From positions 1 through 61,261 of the forward strand of contig JAFQME010000017.1 in the NCBI GenBank assembly GCA_017421025.1: a stretch of DNA of 61,261 bases. The letters run 5' to 3'. The notes under the pieces were generated by a model. That model was not told the DNA's origin and ran no database searches. It saw only the letters and a list, made by a program, of their open reading frames with translations. Numbering within the stretch: position 1 is the stretch's first letter; every line of letters begins with the position of its first letter. Of the stretch, positions 25,601-32,106 are shown piece by piece. Made by a program: the position numbers and the translations under genes. The stretch comes from Oscillospiraceae bacterium. GTDB lineage: Bacteria; Bacillota; Clostridia; Oscillospirales; JAAYXM01.

Positions 25601-26330
25601 TGGTGAGGTCGATTCCCACTTCCTGACCCACAAATCCGTTTCGGACGTTGACCGAGAATACGACTGCCGAATCCGGAACATCTGCAACACGGTCCAGCCA
25701 GAATCCCGCAAAGTATCCGCAGGATTTCGCACCGTCGTTGTTCTGTTCGATCTCCACAGTGAGGAGATAGTCCCCGCTCGGCAGATATTGATTGCCATAC
25801 GACCAAGTGGTCATGGAGAAGATGTCTTCGGAATCGTTGATGCTGCTGCCAAGGTAATATTGCGCCGCTTTCGGGTTTGCGACTCCCGTCGGCGCAAGAT
25901 AGAAGTTGAGTTTGCTTGCGGTGATTTGGTCTGCTGCACGAGCAGAGAGCGTATAAAGTCCTGCTTCCCCGACACGAATCGCCAGGGTATAACTTGCCCC
26001 TTCTTCGCCTTTGATTGCAGTTCCTCGCACACCGTAGCCACGCAAGGCATCCGAACTGGAGGAAGTCCAAAGGAGCTCAATGTTCCCGTCTTTCCCGTAG
26101 AACATAAAGGGATCGCTGGTACGCTTATGGAAATTCGCCAAATTCCCGAGAGCGTTCCAATCGGTCAACACTTCCGGGCTCACGCCGTTATCCGACCATT
26201 CACCGGTCTGCAAGCGCCCCATGTTGTAGTGGTAACTTGCCCCCGTTGCGGCGGATGCGGTTGGAATCACCCCTGCAAACATACTGATACAAAGGCTCAG
26301 CACCAAGCATAAACTCAAAATCTTTTTCAT
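19632..26330 (-). CDS. Giant secreted heparinase II/III-like polysaccharide lyase with Ig-like domains and island C-terminal module
   Basis: 2232 residues from the ATG at 26330 (AGAGG 7 bases upstream; a longer frame lacks one). Signal peptide 1-27. Residues 35-520 hold two carbohydrate-binding-like beta domains. Several BIG-type Ig domains run to about 1050 (VATVREEDGRYYLFGVSAG; ITFSGVRNG). The catalytic part starts near 1070. An alpha toroid has HYYNSGWYGGR near 1305 and NEGMHQDTAV near 1390. A beta-sandwich has TAGHSGADTLSITLSAYG near 1610, the metal/catalytic His region of the family. A CKYCGE...CPLC pair (1128-1165) looks like a structural zinc site. The C-terminal module starts near 2072 and the tail is DDNDAPDPWN. 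Glycosaminoglycan or uronate substrates are probable. The exact one is unknown. Confidence 0.8.
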   Translation of the reverse strand: MKKILSLCLVLSLCISMFAGVIPTASAATGASYHYNMGRLQTGEWSDNGVSPEVLTDWNALGNLANFHKRTSDPFMFYGKDGNIELLWTSSSSDALRGYGVRGTAIKGEEGASYTLAIRVGEAGLYTLSARAADQITASKLNFYLAPTGVANPKAAQYYLGSSINDSEDIFSMTTWSYGNQYLPSGDYLLTVEIEQNNDGAKSCGYFAGFWLDRVADVPDSAVVFSVNVRNGFVGQEVGIDLTIDVNNRTIPISDLDALRVDSLTPSVATVREEDGRYYLFGVSAGTTTLRVSGCEQGKANSIDLSIPIKANDNRYFYNFFRAYYGPWSNSARLPEYFTDFGMETKGEPAGTIPRPFWDESSPWKFGGKSAGFKASVGSSFCAVGWSTTGSPGDWINMVIRVPESGVYRIGTLINTIVAGGCYRVYVSPVGTPEENQRNEEYYIGDVECADAVSKSGVVRLSNNVTLAAADYNVVYEFKRGAAVGNGGSLGGIYLKEIERDQFKLFAYDPEPIMETTDCVIPMTARYNGVEVDFSRVYVLSYSSEDTSVATARIERDGNGANLIVHGVAPGKTKITFSGVRNGIKALYTINVDIADKKRIRTVELTAPKYVLSAGESVQTALSGTCFDGTPIDFSSVDVYYENSNGAAVSIDRDGLVVGKEKGESQITVWVKQGENLINNSKPFAVGAYSGVNVDLIVPAELKSGAFTTLAAELWLDSGIKIDPSAYTVTYQVTSQTPENCVQINGTRLMARRLGNATVTATVTFDGTEYTASKTVRIVQELPETELNVVDVVLNFAKTELYLGEFTPADVGVRYDNGWFGSYDPANMKLTYNEEILRYENGCFTALSAGVTDVTIEANGMRKSQTITVFDETIASATVELDRALYPGTIAKVIVRGFGASGREIGSNHLSVSYLGTDRNVASVDITGVVTANGAGETTILVTVSIGTNVVEVVLPVTVLSDGVESIRLTASKTAMKPNDTTGVQLSVSTVSALGVVSPVDVKNVTFESLNTDVLSVDANGKVLPQGIDGRGVVRATYSTNGIVKSEEIEIFVKSGKTESTYFTAERRAAVQENVANYDWAKASYADAQEKANKWVGREDELLEFITTQELPRGIWATYRYDPEYMICKYCGEDAISTTGAFYPWTIDNETNPWKVQCPLCQRVFPSNDFKAFYDTGIDENGNWSYELAKKNGSHLLTNDLYPEKGEGWGVDDGYGYKTGKTFATSYGVWDETYTWIAYWNHWGSWSGVDPIFGTTCRAAVDLAYGYVYTGNKEYGRTLAILIDRVADVYPALDTGVYEPHYYNSGWYGGRATGGIWETALAGQLATVYDAAFDMYDDPYVMEYIQNRAAELGVKTPKNSPEEVRQHIEDHLLREIFTGIQDKRIWGNEGMHQDTAVMTAVCLDSMPESKDWIDWATTGAEGVLNRMINTVDREGQGDENSPQYNNLWVGSYANMARWLGGYRNYPEANFYTNPKYNKMLKMNLPLTMTRNHTLQIGDTGGFATLTWAFGPVYMGEALANGSNDAELAQFLYFLNGDSAKGVNGTSLMVSGKLLEDKIRTLVEEYGEYDFDKSTQMPAYGAAILRDGTLDKETGTDTQHAVSLWYGSTAGHSGADTLSITLSAYGLDFMPAFGYPSNTSGAGSIVNWERATISKNTVQVNGKKQKISDSRTIDKIGDPIHFDDSEMVKVADGRNNWVYKDEGVEEYRRTEVMVEVGDGDSYTVDFFRIKGGYEHVYSFHGNSNEIYDYDKEALKPTRQAMGTYAGPNVPYGPGEIVSGYDGLYDVHRTIYPESKSFWVDLKIDDFRNVLPGERDLHLRMTQVNDFALSDVSFASGRPPIPHNNPQEIKYVLAKRTGTNLDSLFTTILEPYDTNRFIKSIDPVKAVRIAGNGKDDQVKAVKVTLEDGRVDYIVYAANNKLRYRIDDKFDFMGFIGVISYRKDRVVYRYVHDGKLIDTLSGDAQATGYVVDFTKDLAFENDIKVRLAQNIPASELVGKTVNVKNGGGNHTGKRNGSFWIRDAEKNLDGTYTLHLGNTTLITATDGRTYTYGIAENQSLTIPLTSEWMSTDVGVETVNGAQVRIRGVQGLRFISSIDKADPNFARAVEFGTVLIPSEDLTDISQLQIGATLNGHKVAKVPAKNIYAETENTITFTAVLTGLTEQLYTKEFTARAYAIMDDGRIIYADQGASRSIYSVAKRAIIEGKESKGVLAVLRNIVALVDDLDDNDAPDPWN

Positions 26331-26369
26331 ATACAAACCTCTCTTAAGCAAATTTCTTCCTATTATAAA

Positions 26370-26398
26370 ATTTTATCATAAAATTAATAAATTTGCAA
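26370..26398 (-). promoter_or_regulatory. Promoter of the giant lyase gene
   Basis: On the minus strand, TTGCAA (26398-26393), 17 bases, TAAAAT (26375-26370), about 40 bases before the start codon. Confidence 0.6.
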
Positions 26399-26400
26399 CA

Positions 26401-26437
26401 AAAAAACGGAGTCTTTCAGAATAAAAGACTCCGTTTT
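26401..26437. terminator. Terminator of the leucine-rich repeat gene
   Basis: AAAACGGAGTCTTT-CAGAAT-AAAAGACTCCGTTTTT, symmetric, three bases after the stop of the minus-strand gene at 26440. Confidence 0.8.
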
Positions 26438-26439
26438 TG

Positions 26440-27717
26440 TTATGAATTTTCTACCAAATCCACGATTTCTCGGAAGATTTCCTTGTTTGTATCGGATTCG
26501 TTCGGATTTTCAAGCCCTCGTTTTGCAACCGCATAAATCGAGCGGCTTGCCCCTGCGTCTGCGTAGACCACGCTTCCGTCATCCATGATGGCATACGCTC
26601 TTGCCGTGTACTCACGTGCATAGTTCTTTGCCGCAACGTTGGTGATAACCGCAGTAAAGGTCACCTCATCGTCACTCTCATCGTAAATGTAGTTTGCCGG
26701 CACCTTTGCAACTGTGTGACCGTTGAGTGTCGCCCCGATTTGAAGTTCGGAAATGTCGGTGAGATCCGCACTCGGAATGAGGATTGTGCCGTATTCCACA
26801 ACACGGGAGAAATCCAAACTCGTCTTGTCAATCGAGGAAATGAATCTCAGCCCCTGCGCCCCCGTGGTACGAATCTGTGCACCGTTGACGGTGGATACCC
26901 TTACATCGTTAATCAGCTTAAACTCCGCAGTAACGGTAACCGCTGCCTTCGGCATAGTGAAGGTGTTCCCCGAAATTGCAACCCCATCGACCAAAAATGT
27001 GACAAATTCATACCCGGCATTCGGTGTTACGGTCAAGGTAACCGTTTTTCCTTCTGCCGCAGTTTGCCTATCGGATGAAACCACTCCGCCGGCAACAGAT
27101 GAAACCGTAACATTGTATTTCGTTATGGAATGCCAGGTCGCATCGGTCAGTGGCGTATTGTTACTCCCAATCGAAATTTTACTTCTGTCGTTTTCGTCTC
27201 CGCCATAATACACTTCGGTTAATGCATCGCACCAGGAAAATGCATAAGACCCGATGCTCAAGACACTGTCCGGGATTGTGATTGAGGTTAATGCATCGCA
27301 GCAGGAAAATGCCTGAAACCCGATGCTCGTCACACTGTCAGGAATGGTGATTTCGGTTAATGCATTGCAGATGGAAAATGCCTGAAACCCGATGCTCGTC
27401 ACACCATTGCCGATTGTGACCGAGGTTAATGCATCGCAGTCGGAAAATGCATCAGACCCGATGCTCGTCACACTGTCTCCGATGACAACTGTTTTGATTT
27501 CGCTTCGATAATTGTACCACGGGGCCTCAGATAAGTACGAATAATCCTTCATCGCGCCGGTGCCCGAGATGGTAAGGGCGCCGTTATCGTCGAGTGTCCA
27601 GGTGAGGTTTTCACCGCAAGTTCCGCTATATGCTGCAGAGGCAAAGAGCACTGTTTGCGGGAGCAGACCCACCACCATGACAAAGACCAGTAACAGTGCC
27701 AACAGTCTTTTTCTCAT
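26440..27717 (-). CDS. Secreted BspA-type leucine-rich repeat protein with island C-terminal module
   Basis: 425 residues from the ATG at 27717 (GGAGG 9 bases upstream). Signal peptide MRKRLLALLLVFVMVVGLLP. An N-terminal CGENLTWTLDDNGALTISG motif precedes five BspA-type (LRR_5) repeats of 23 residues of the form VTSIGSDAFSDCDALTSVTI. A divergent InlB-like repeat follows (PNAGYEFVTFLVDGVAISG). The shared module runs from about residue 272 to 420. It is anchored or displayed at the surface by inference. The last 237 bases of the module-coding DNA differ from the CHAP-like gene at only two positions by my reading. The leader, ribosome binding site and first codons are also shared with that gene (32 identical bases). 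Confidence 0.85.
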   Translation of the reverse strand: MRKRLLALLLVFVMVVGLLPQTVLFASAAYSGTCGENLTWTLDDNGALTISGTGAMKDYSYLSEAPWYNYRSEIKTVVIGDSVTSIGSDAFSDCDALTSVTIGNGVTSIGFQAFSICNALTEITIPDSVTSIGFQAFSCCDALTSITIPDSVLSIGSYAFSWCDALTEVYYGGDENDRSKISIGSNNTPLTDATWHSITKYNVTVSSVAGGVVSSDRQTAAEGKTVTLTVTPNAGYEFVTFLVDGVAISGNTFTMPKAAVTVTAEFKLINDVRVSTVNGAQIRTTGAQGLRFISSIDKTSLDFSRVVEYGTILIPSADLTDISELQIGATLNGHTVAKVPANYIYDESDDEVTFTAVITNVAAKNYAREYTARAYAIMDDGSVVYADAGASRSIYAVAKRGLENPNESDTNKEIFREIVDLVENS

Positions 27718-27741
27718 TTTTACATTCCTCCAAAATAAAAA

Positions 27742-27764
27742 GTGCGCAGCGAAGCGCTGCGCAC
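27742..27764 (-). terminator. Intrinsic terminator inside the leader of the leucine-rich repeat gene
   Basis: On the minus strand GTGCGCAGCG-CTT-CGCTGCGCAC is followed by TTTTTATTTT. Four bases later comes the GGAGG of the gene starting at 27717. A 10-bp GC-rich stem this close to the ribosome binding site would stop or attenuate transcription coming from upstream. The upstream lipoprotein gene already has its own terminator at 27930, so this one is not needed for it. Confidence 0.65.
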
Positions 27765-27786
27765 GAAAAACGCATTGCTCCATTGC

Positions 27787-27894
27787 TGCGACACAATTCC
27801 ACTTCTTGTTGCAAGTATGGGAAAAAGAGCATGCATTTTTGCCATAAAAGCAAAAATCATACTTACAACAAAAAACTTATTGAATTGCGTCGCA
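27787..27894. repeat. 108-bp imperfect palindrome
   Basis: TGCGACACAATTC (27787) mirrors GAATTGCGTCGCA (27882). TTGTTGCAAGTATG (27806) mirrors CATACTTACAACAA (27858). ATTTTTGC (27835) mirrors GCAAAAAT (27850). Each outer pair has one mismatch that becomes G-U in RNA. The whole folds as one long hairpin with a 15-base bulge. It may be a miniature inverted-repeat element or a structured leader. No coding frame is seen. Confidence 0.6.
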
Positions 27895-27929
27895 GAATCA
27901 GTTTACCATACTTTTCCGCATAGTGCAAG

Positions 27930-27963
27930 AAAAAAGACCGATATGAGGTTTCTCATATCGGTC
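27930..27963 (-). terminator. Terminator of the lipoprotein gene / MgtE operon
   Basis: GACCGATATGAG and its exact complement around a four-base loop. On the minus strand it is followed by TTTTTTC. It lies 11 bases after the stop of the gene at 27974. Confidence 0.8.
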
Positions 27964-27973
27964 GTTTGCTTTC

Positions 27974-28360
27974 TTATTCTTGTTCCAGAACGAATTTGCT
28001 GCCGAGGTAGGAGATTTCGAGGGTTTTGTCCACTCGGGTGGCGGTGAGTTCGGCTTCGCCGATGGTGATGGCGACCGTGTCTGCCGAGACCGTCTTCCAA
28101 AATCCGCTGAGTTCTTCGTTTAAGGTGCGGTTGATGACGGTGCCGTCTTTTTGGAATTCATAGTACATTCCATACATCCGGCTTTGGAGTTCCGCCTCGT
28201 CGATGGTGCCGCCGTTGACATCGGTTGCGGAGACCGCATGCCACTTGGTATTCTGAATCCAGCGAGTCATTTTCTTAAGCTGCGCTTCCTCCGAGTTACA
28301 GCCGGCGCAGAGGAGCACCAACAGAACTGCGGCAAGGATGATTGCCAAAAATCGTTTCAT
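27974..28360 (-). CDS. Small lipoprotein
   Basis: 128 residues from the ATG at 28360 (AGGAGG 8 bases upstream). A short hydrophobic signal ends in the lipobox LLCAGC, so the mature protein begins at the Cys and is lipid-anchored outside the membrane. The rest (TKWHAVSATDVNGGTIDE...GTVINRTLNEELSGFWKTV...LEISYLGSKFVLEQE) looks like a small beta-barrel of the lipocalin-like kind seen in DUF5640-type lipoproteins. It is 12 bases after mgtE and is the last gene of that operon. Function unknown. Confidence 0.7.
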   Translation of the reverse strand: MKRFLAIILAAVLLVLLCAGCNSEEAQLKKMTRWIQNTKWHAVSATDVNGGTIDEAELQSRMYGMYYEFQKDGTVINRTLNEELSGFWKTVSADTVAITIGEAELTATRVDKTLEISYLGSKFVLEQE

Positions 28361-28372
28361 CAAAACGTCCTC

Positions 28373-29710
28373 CTACAAATGCAAAATGATGGTGGCGAAG
28401 CGGAAATAAATCACGAGGGACAGAATGTCCAAAATCGTGGTAACGATCGGGCTTGCGACCACTGCCGGGTCCATCCCCACTTTTTTTGCTAAAATCGGGA
28501 GACAGCAGCCAATCAATTTTGCGACCAAGAGTGTGAACACCAAGGTGACACAGACCACCAGCGCAACATCGAGCGGCACACGGTTGAGAAAGATGAGTTT
28601 CACAAAACTCGCCGCCGCAAGGGTGACGCCGCACAAGAGCGCAACACGGAGTTCTTTCCAGACAACGCTTAAAATATCGGAAAACTCGATCTCGCCGAGT
28701 GAGAGACCACGGATGATGGTCGCCGACGCCTGACCACCTGCGTTACCGCCGGTTCCCATGAGCATGGGAATGAACTGGGTCAGCACCACGCAAGTGGCGA
28801 GTGCAGCGGTATAGGAGTCAATGACACGCTCGGTGAAGATCGCCGAAATCATTAGCAGCAAGAGCCATGGAATACGCTTTTTGAAGGTTTCAAACGCACC
28901 GGTGCGCATATACGGCACATCGGTGGAGGTAATTGCCGCCATCTTTTCGATATCTTCGGTTGCCTCTTGCTGGAGAATGTCCACGATGTCGTCGACCGTG
29001 ACGATACCGACCAAACGGTTTTCACTGTCGACCACCGGCATGGAGGTGAAGTCGTACTTTTGGAACATGAGGGCGACTTCTTCCTGGTCCATCAAAGTAT
29101 TGGCAGTGATGAGATGCTCTTCCATGATGTCCTCAATCTTCGCATCGTCAGGACTCAGCAAGAGTTTGCGGAGGGACACTGTGCCGATCAGCTTTCGCTG
29201 AGGATCGAGCACATAGCAGGTGTAGATGGTTTCTTTGTCCACACCCACTTTGCGAAGTTTTTCGATTGCTTCTTTGACCGAGAGTGCGGCTTTCAAATCC
29301 ACAAACTCAACCGTCATGATACTGCCTGCGGAATCTTCGGGATACCGCAGCAGGTGATTGATGTCACGGCGGGTTTCGGCATCGGTATTTGCCAAAAGAC
29401 GTTTGACCACGCTTGCCGGCATTTCTTCCAATACGTCTGCCGCATCGTCCGCAAACAGGTTGCTCAAGATATCACCCGCTTCATGGTCGGTCATGGAAGT
29501 AATGATTTTTTGCTGAACATCAAGTTCCAAGAATGCGAACACATCTGCCGCCATGTCCTTGGGCAAGATGCGGAACACTCGGATGAGTTCATGTTGATCG
29601 GAGAGTTCCTCAAGAAACGCCGCAATATCCGCCTCGTTACATTCGGCAAACTCTTGCCGCAGGCGTGCATATTCCTTTGCTTCTACCAATTCCTGAAAAC
29701 GTTCCGTCAT
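28373..29710 (-). CDS. mgtE: MgtE magnesium transporter
   Basis: 445 residues. Order: N-terminal superhelical Mg-sensing domain (1-130, with repeated LP..ADVFAFLELD / MTDHEAGDILS), two CBS domains (130-255, LVGIVTVDDIVDIL), plug helix, and five membrane helices from about 285. The pore signatures are MGTGGNAGGQASATIIRGL and VGMDPAVVASPIVTTILD. It takes up Mg2+ and closes when cytosolic Mg2+ is high. The start ATG at 29710 follows AGGAGGGG. It lies in an operon after a TIM-barrel protein. No M-box leader is present. Confidence 0.95.
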   Translation of the reverse strand: MTERFQELVEAKEYARLRQEFAECNEADIAAFLEELSDQHELIRVFRILPKDMAADVFAFLELDVQQKIITSMTDHEAGDILSNLFADDAADVLEEMPASVVKRLLANTDAETRRDINHLLRYPEDSAGSIMTVEFVDLKAALSVKEAIEKLRKVGVDKETIYTCYVLDPQRKLIGTVSLRKLLLSPDDAKIEDIMEEHLITANTLMDQEEVALMFQKYDFTSMPVVDSENRLVGIVTVDDIVDILQQEATEDIEKMAAITSTDVPYMRTGAFETFKKRIPWLLLLMISAIFTERVIDSYTAALATCVVLTQFIPMLMGTGGNAGGQASATIIRGLSLGEIEFSDILSVVWKELRVALLCGVTLAAASFVKLIFLNRVPLDVALVVCVTLVFTLLVAKLIGCCLPILAKKVGMDPAVVASPIVTTILDILSLVIYFRFATIILHL

Positions 29711-29734
29711 CAAGGACCCCTCCTTCTTTGTTTA

Positions 29735-30784
29735 TTATTTGTCCCGACGATGTGCCTCATGCAGTTCGTCATAATAACGGTTGGTGATACGGCTCATTGC
29801 CTCACCGACCATCTTCCAGGTCATGCCCGGGTCTTCCGCACGGTAGTCGTTGCCTTCACAGCCACGGATGCCCCATACCCAAATACTGCGCGCACCTGTA
29901 TCGTAAATCGCATCTGCCGCAGCAATCACAGCCTCTTCTCTGCCTGCCGGGATATTATATCCGCGAATCCAAATATTGTGTTTCTTACCGAAGTGCTCAC
30001 AGACATCCATGTTCTGCTTCGCTCTCGGATAGACGAAATCATATGCTTCGCCGTAAGAATCCATTTCGAGCGGCCAATACGGGTCGGACCCGATGTTGTC
30101 GAGTGAGTCAATACCGCAAATGGATGCCAAAGAATCCAGGTTGATGCCGTAGCTCTGATCCAACATGACACAAACCGCATTTTCCAGAATGCCCTTTTCT
30201 TTGGCGTACTCGGTCACGGTTTTGAAATAGCCTGCGATACTCGAAAGGCGGAATTCCGCAATCGTTTCGTCATACTCGGTCGGCATTTCTTTCCCGTATT
30301 TCTCTTTGTAGAGCTTCTGACAGGTTTCGCAGCGGCACGCCCAGCGTGCGGGCTTTCCGTCTTCCCAATCGTGGCTCTGCAAATGCGGTTCATCCCAGAA
30401 AATCCGCTTGCCGCCGATTTCAATCACGGTGTCAATCCAGTCCTTTGTAAACTGCACGAAAGACGGATGGTTATAGCACGCATAGACCGATGCCATCTCG
30501 CCGTTATTTAAGTACTGATGTGCTTCGGGATGGTATGCCAAAAAGTGGGACTTATCGCCCGGAGGGCCTCCGAGACCCCAGTTGTCAACCCAAACTTCCA
30601 AACCATAGCCTTCGGAAATCTCGATGATTTCCTTCATGATTTTTTTATGACGGTCCCAGTCGTTATGGGAGAACATATGCAAAATTGCATTAAAGCCGTG
30701 ATTTACAATGTCCTTCATATCCTCATGGATATGCGAGAGCATGCGGTTGCCGTGGTATGCAACACCTTTGATGAGTTTCTCCAT
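29735..30784 (-). CDS. TIM-barrel protein resembling glycoside hydrolases
   Basis: 349 residues, cytoplasmic (no signal). The start YHGNRMLSHIHEDMKDIVNHGFNAILHMF and later WVDNWGLGGPPGD suggest the first beta strands of a (beta/alpha)8 barrel. KRIFWDEPHL near 130 has the Asp-Glu pair placed like an acid/base at the end of strand 4. CRCETCQ near 152 may bind a metal. NIWIRGYNIPAGREEAV and SIWVWGIRGCEG follow. I know no named family. It sits 11 bases after a DUF1015 gene and after a DUF4091 glycosidase-like gene, so a role in sugar use is probable. Confidence 0.55.
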   Translation of the reverse strand: MEKLIKGVAYHGNRMLSHIHEDMKDIVNHGFNAILHMFSHNDWDRHKKIMKEIIEISEGYGLEVWVDNWGLGGPPGDKSHFLAYHPEAHQYLNNGEMASVYACYNHPSFVQFTKDWIDTVIEIGGKRIFWDEPHLQSHDWEDGKPARWACRCETCQKLYKEKYGKEMPTEYDETIAEFRLSSIAGYFKTVTEYAKEKGILENAVCVMLDQSYGINLDSLASICGIDSLDNIGSDPYWPLEMDSYGEAYDFVYPRAKQNMDVCEHFGKKHNIWIRGYNIPAGREEAVIAAADAIYDTGARSIWVWGIRGCEGNDYRAEDPGMTWKMVGEAMSRITNRYYDELHEAHRRDK

Positions 30785-30795
30785 AGTGTTTCTCC

Positions 30796-32061
30796 TTATT
30801 TCTGAATCTTTCTTGCTTCTAAGTAGAAGCGCTTGTCATACGCATGACCCATGGAGAAGGTCTTGCGAGGAAGTGCTCCGTCTAAGATAACGGTCGGGAA
30901 AAGTTCGCTCTTTTCCATGTTCGGGAGGAGGAAGCCGATGTTGCCGTCCTGAGTGCCCAAACGCTCGACCACGTCTTCGCCGTGGATATAGTCGATTCTG
31001 CCGCCTTTTTCAGCGAGGTATTTGTCTAAGAAATTCTGCAGAGTGCCGACTGCGAGGTTGGCGCTCGGATTCTTGATGACCAAATCGCCCTTGCCTTGTT
31101 TCCAAACATAGGAGATTTTCTGGCCTTCGCCGCTCTCTGCAAGTTCGTAAGTTTTGCCGAGTTCCGATAGGAGGTCGGACGCATCCACATCGAAGAGGAC
31201 ACGGTGGATGGGTTCAAACTGCAGGGACGGATCGTGGATGTTGACCACTTCGACCAAAGCGTAACGTGCGGGATGGTTTTCTGCAGCATCCGCACCGATT
31301 GCACGTTTGACCTGCTCGTAATTTTCCTTTGCGGTAGCGAGAGAATGGTTGCCGTCACCAACCGCAAACAGCAGGACGCCCTTATCGGTTACGTTGTATT
31401 TGGCACTCCATGCACCGGGTTCTGCGAGGGCTGCCAATGCGGAATCCACCACTTTTGCTGCAGCCGCATCGACAAACCAACCCTTGATAGCACCGGAATC
31501 CATCATCATGGTAAAATCATATGCCACGTCAAACTCCGTCTTTCGTGCTGCAAGCGGCTCGAGGACGGTTTTCTCCTCATCATCAATGAGGAGCATGATA
31601 TGCGGAAGTTCAAGTGCAGCGTTTTCACGCACACGCAGACGGGGCGGAATACGCTCAACCACAGTGCCTTCGGTGGCACGGATGAGGGACTGACTGCCTT
31701 TGCGGTAGTCGTACTCTTCGAGATCCACCACGCCCATGAGGCCCGGACGGGTCGTCCCGTCACGCATGGTACGTTCCACATAGAGATAGCTGTTCTTGAA
31801 TTCTTTCAGAATCCCGCTTTCTACATAAGAGAGCATGGCGGCATTGACCGCTTCAATCCGCTCTTTGACTCCGTCTTGCTCCAAGTAGATTTCGGGCAAG
31901 GTGACACGCAAAGTGCTGGGGGAATCCCCAACCAGGGCATCCACTTCGTCCCAATACTCGGGTTCGGAGGTATACTGGTCGCAAGCGACTACGCTCCATT
32001 TTGTCATATCAATGCCTTGCGGCAGCAGGACATCGCCTGCGTAAAATCCTGTTTTTGCCAT
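30796..32061 (-). CDS. DUF1015 protein
   Basis: 421 residues from the ATG at 32061 (AAGGTG about 6 bases upstream). It carries the family signatures: LLPQGIDMTKWSVVACDQYTS near the start, ATEGTVVERIPPRLRVRE, LLFAVGDGNHSLATAKENYE with the conserved GDGNHS motif, and a C-terminal FLLPNMEKSELFPTV. DUF1015 proteins are often found with D-3-phosphoglycerate dehydrogenase/aminotransferase genes in Clostridia. Here it lies between glycosidase-like genes. The biochemical function is not known. No signal peptide. Confidence 0.85.
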   Translation of the reverse strand: MAKTGFYAGDVLLPQGIDMTKWSVVACDQYTSEPEYWDEVDALVGDSPSTLRVTLPEIYLEQDGVKERIEAVNAAMLSYVESGILKEFKNSYLYVERTMRDGTTRPGLMGVVDLEEYDYRKGSQSLIRATEGTVVERIPPRLRVRENAALELPHIMLLIDDEEKTVLEPLAARKTEFDVAYDFTMMMDSGAIKGWFVDAAAAKVVDSALAALAEPGAWSAKYNVTDKGVLLFAVGDGNHSLATAKENYEQVKRAIGADAAENHPARYALVEVVNIHDPSLQFEPIHRVLFDVDASDLLSELGKTYELAESGEGQKISYVWKQGKGDLVIKNPSANLAVGTLQNFLDKYLAEKGGRIDYIHGEDVVERLGTQDGNIGFLLPNMEKSELFPTVILDGALPRKTFSMGHAYDKRFYLEARKIQK

Positions 32062-32106
32062 ACTTTTCACCTTTTCCTATTTTTTCTTATGATACCACAA
32101 TTCCCC

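Noticed and set aside
28361..29734. Mg-responsive riboswitch before mgtE
   Set aside because: Only 24 bases separate mgtE from the preceding gene, so there is no room for an M-box leader.
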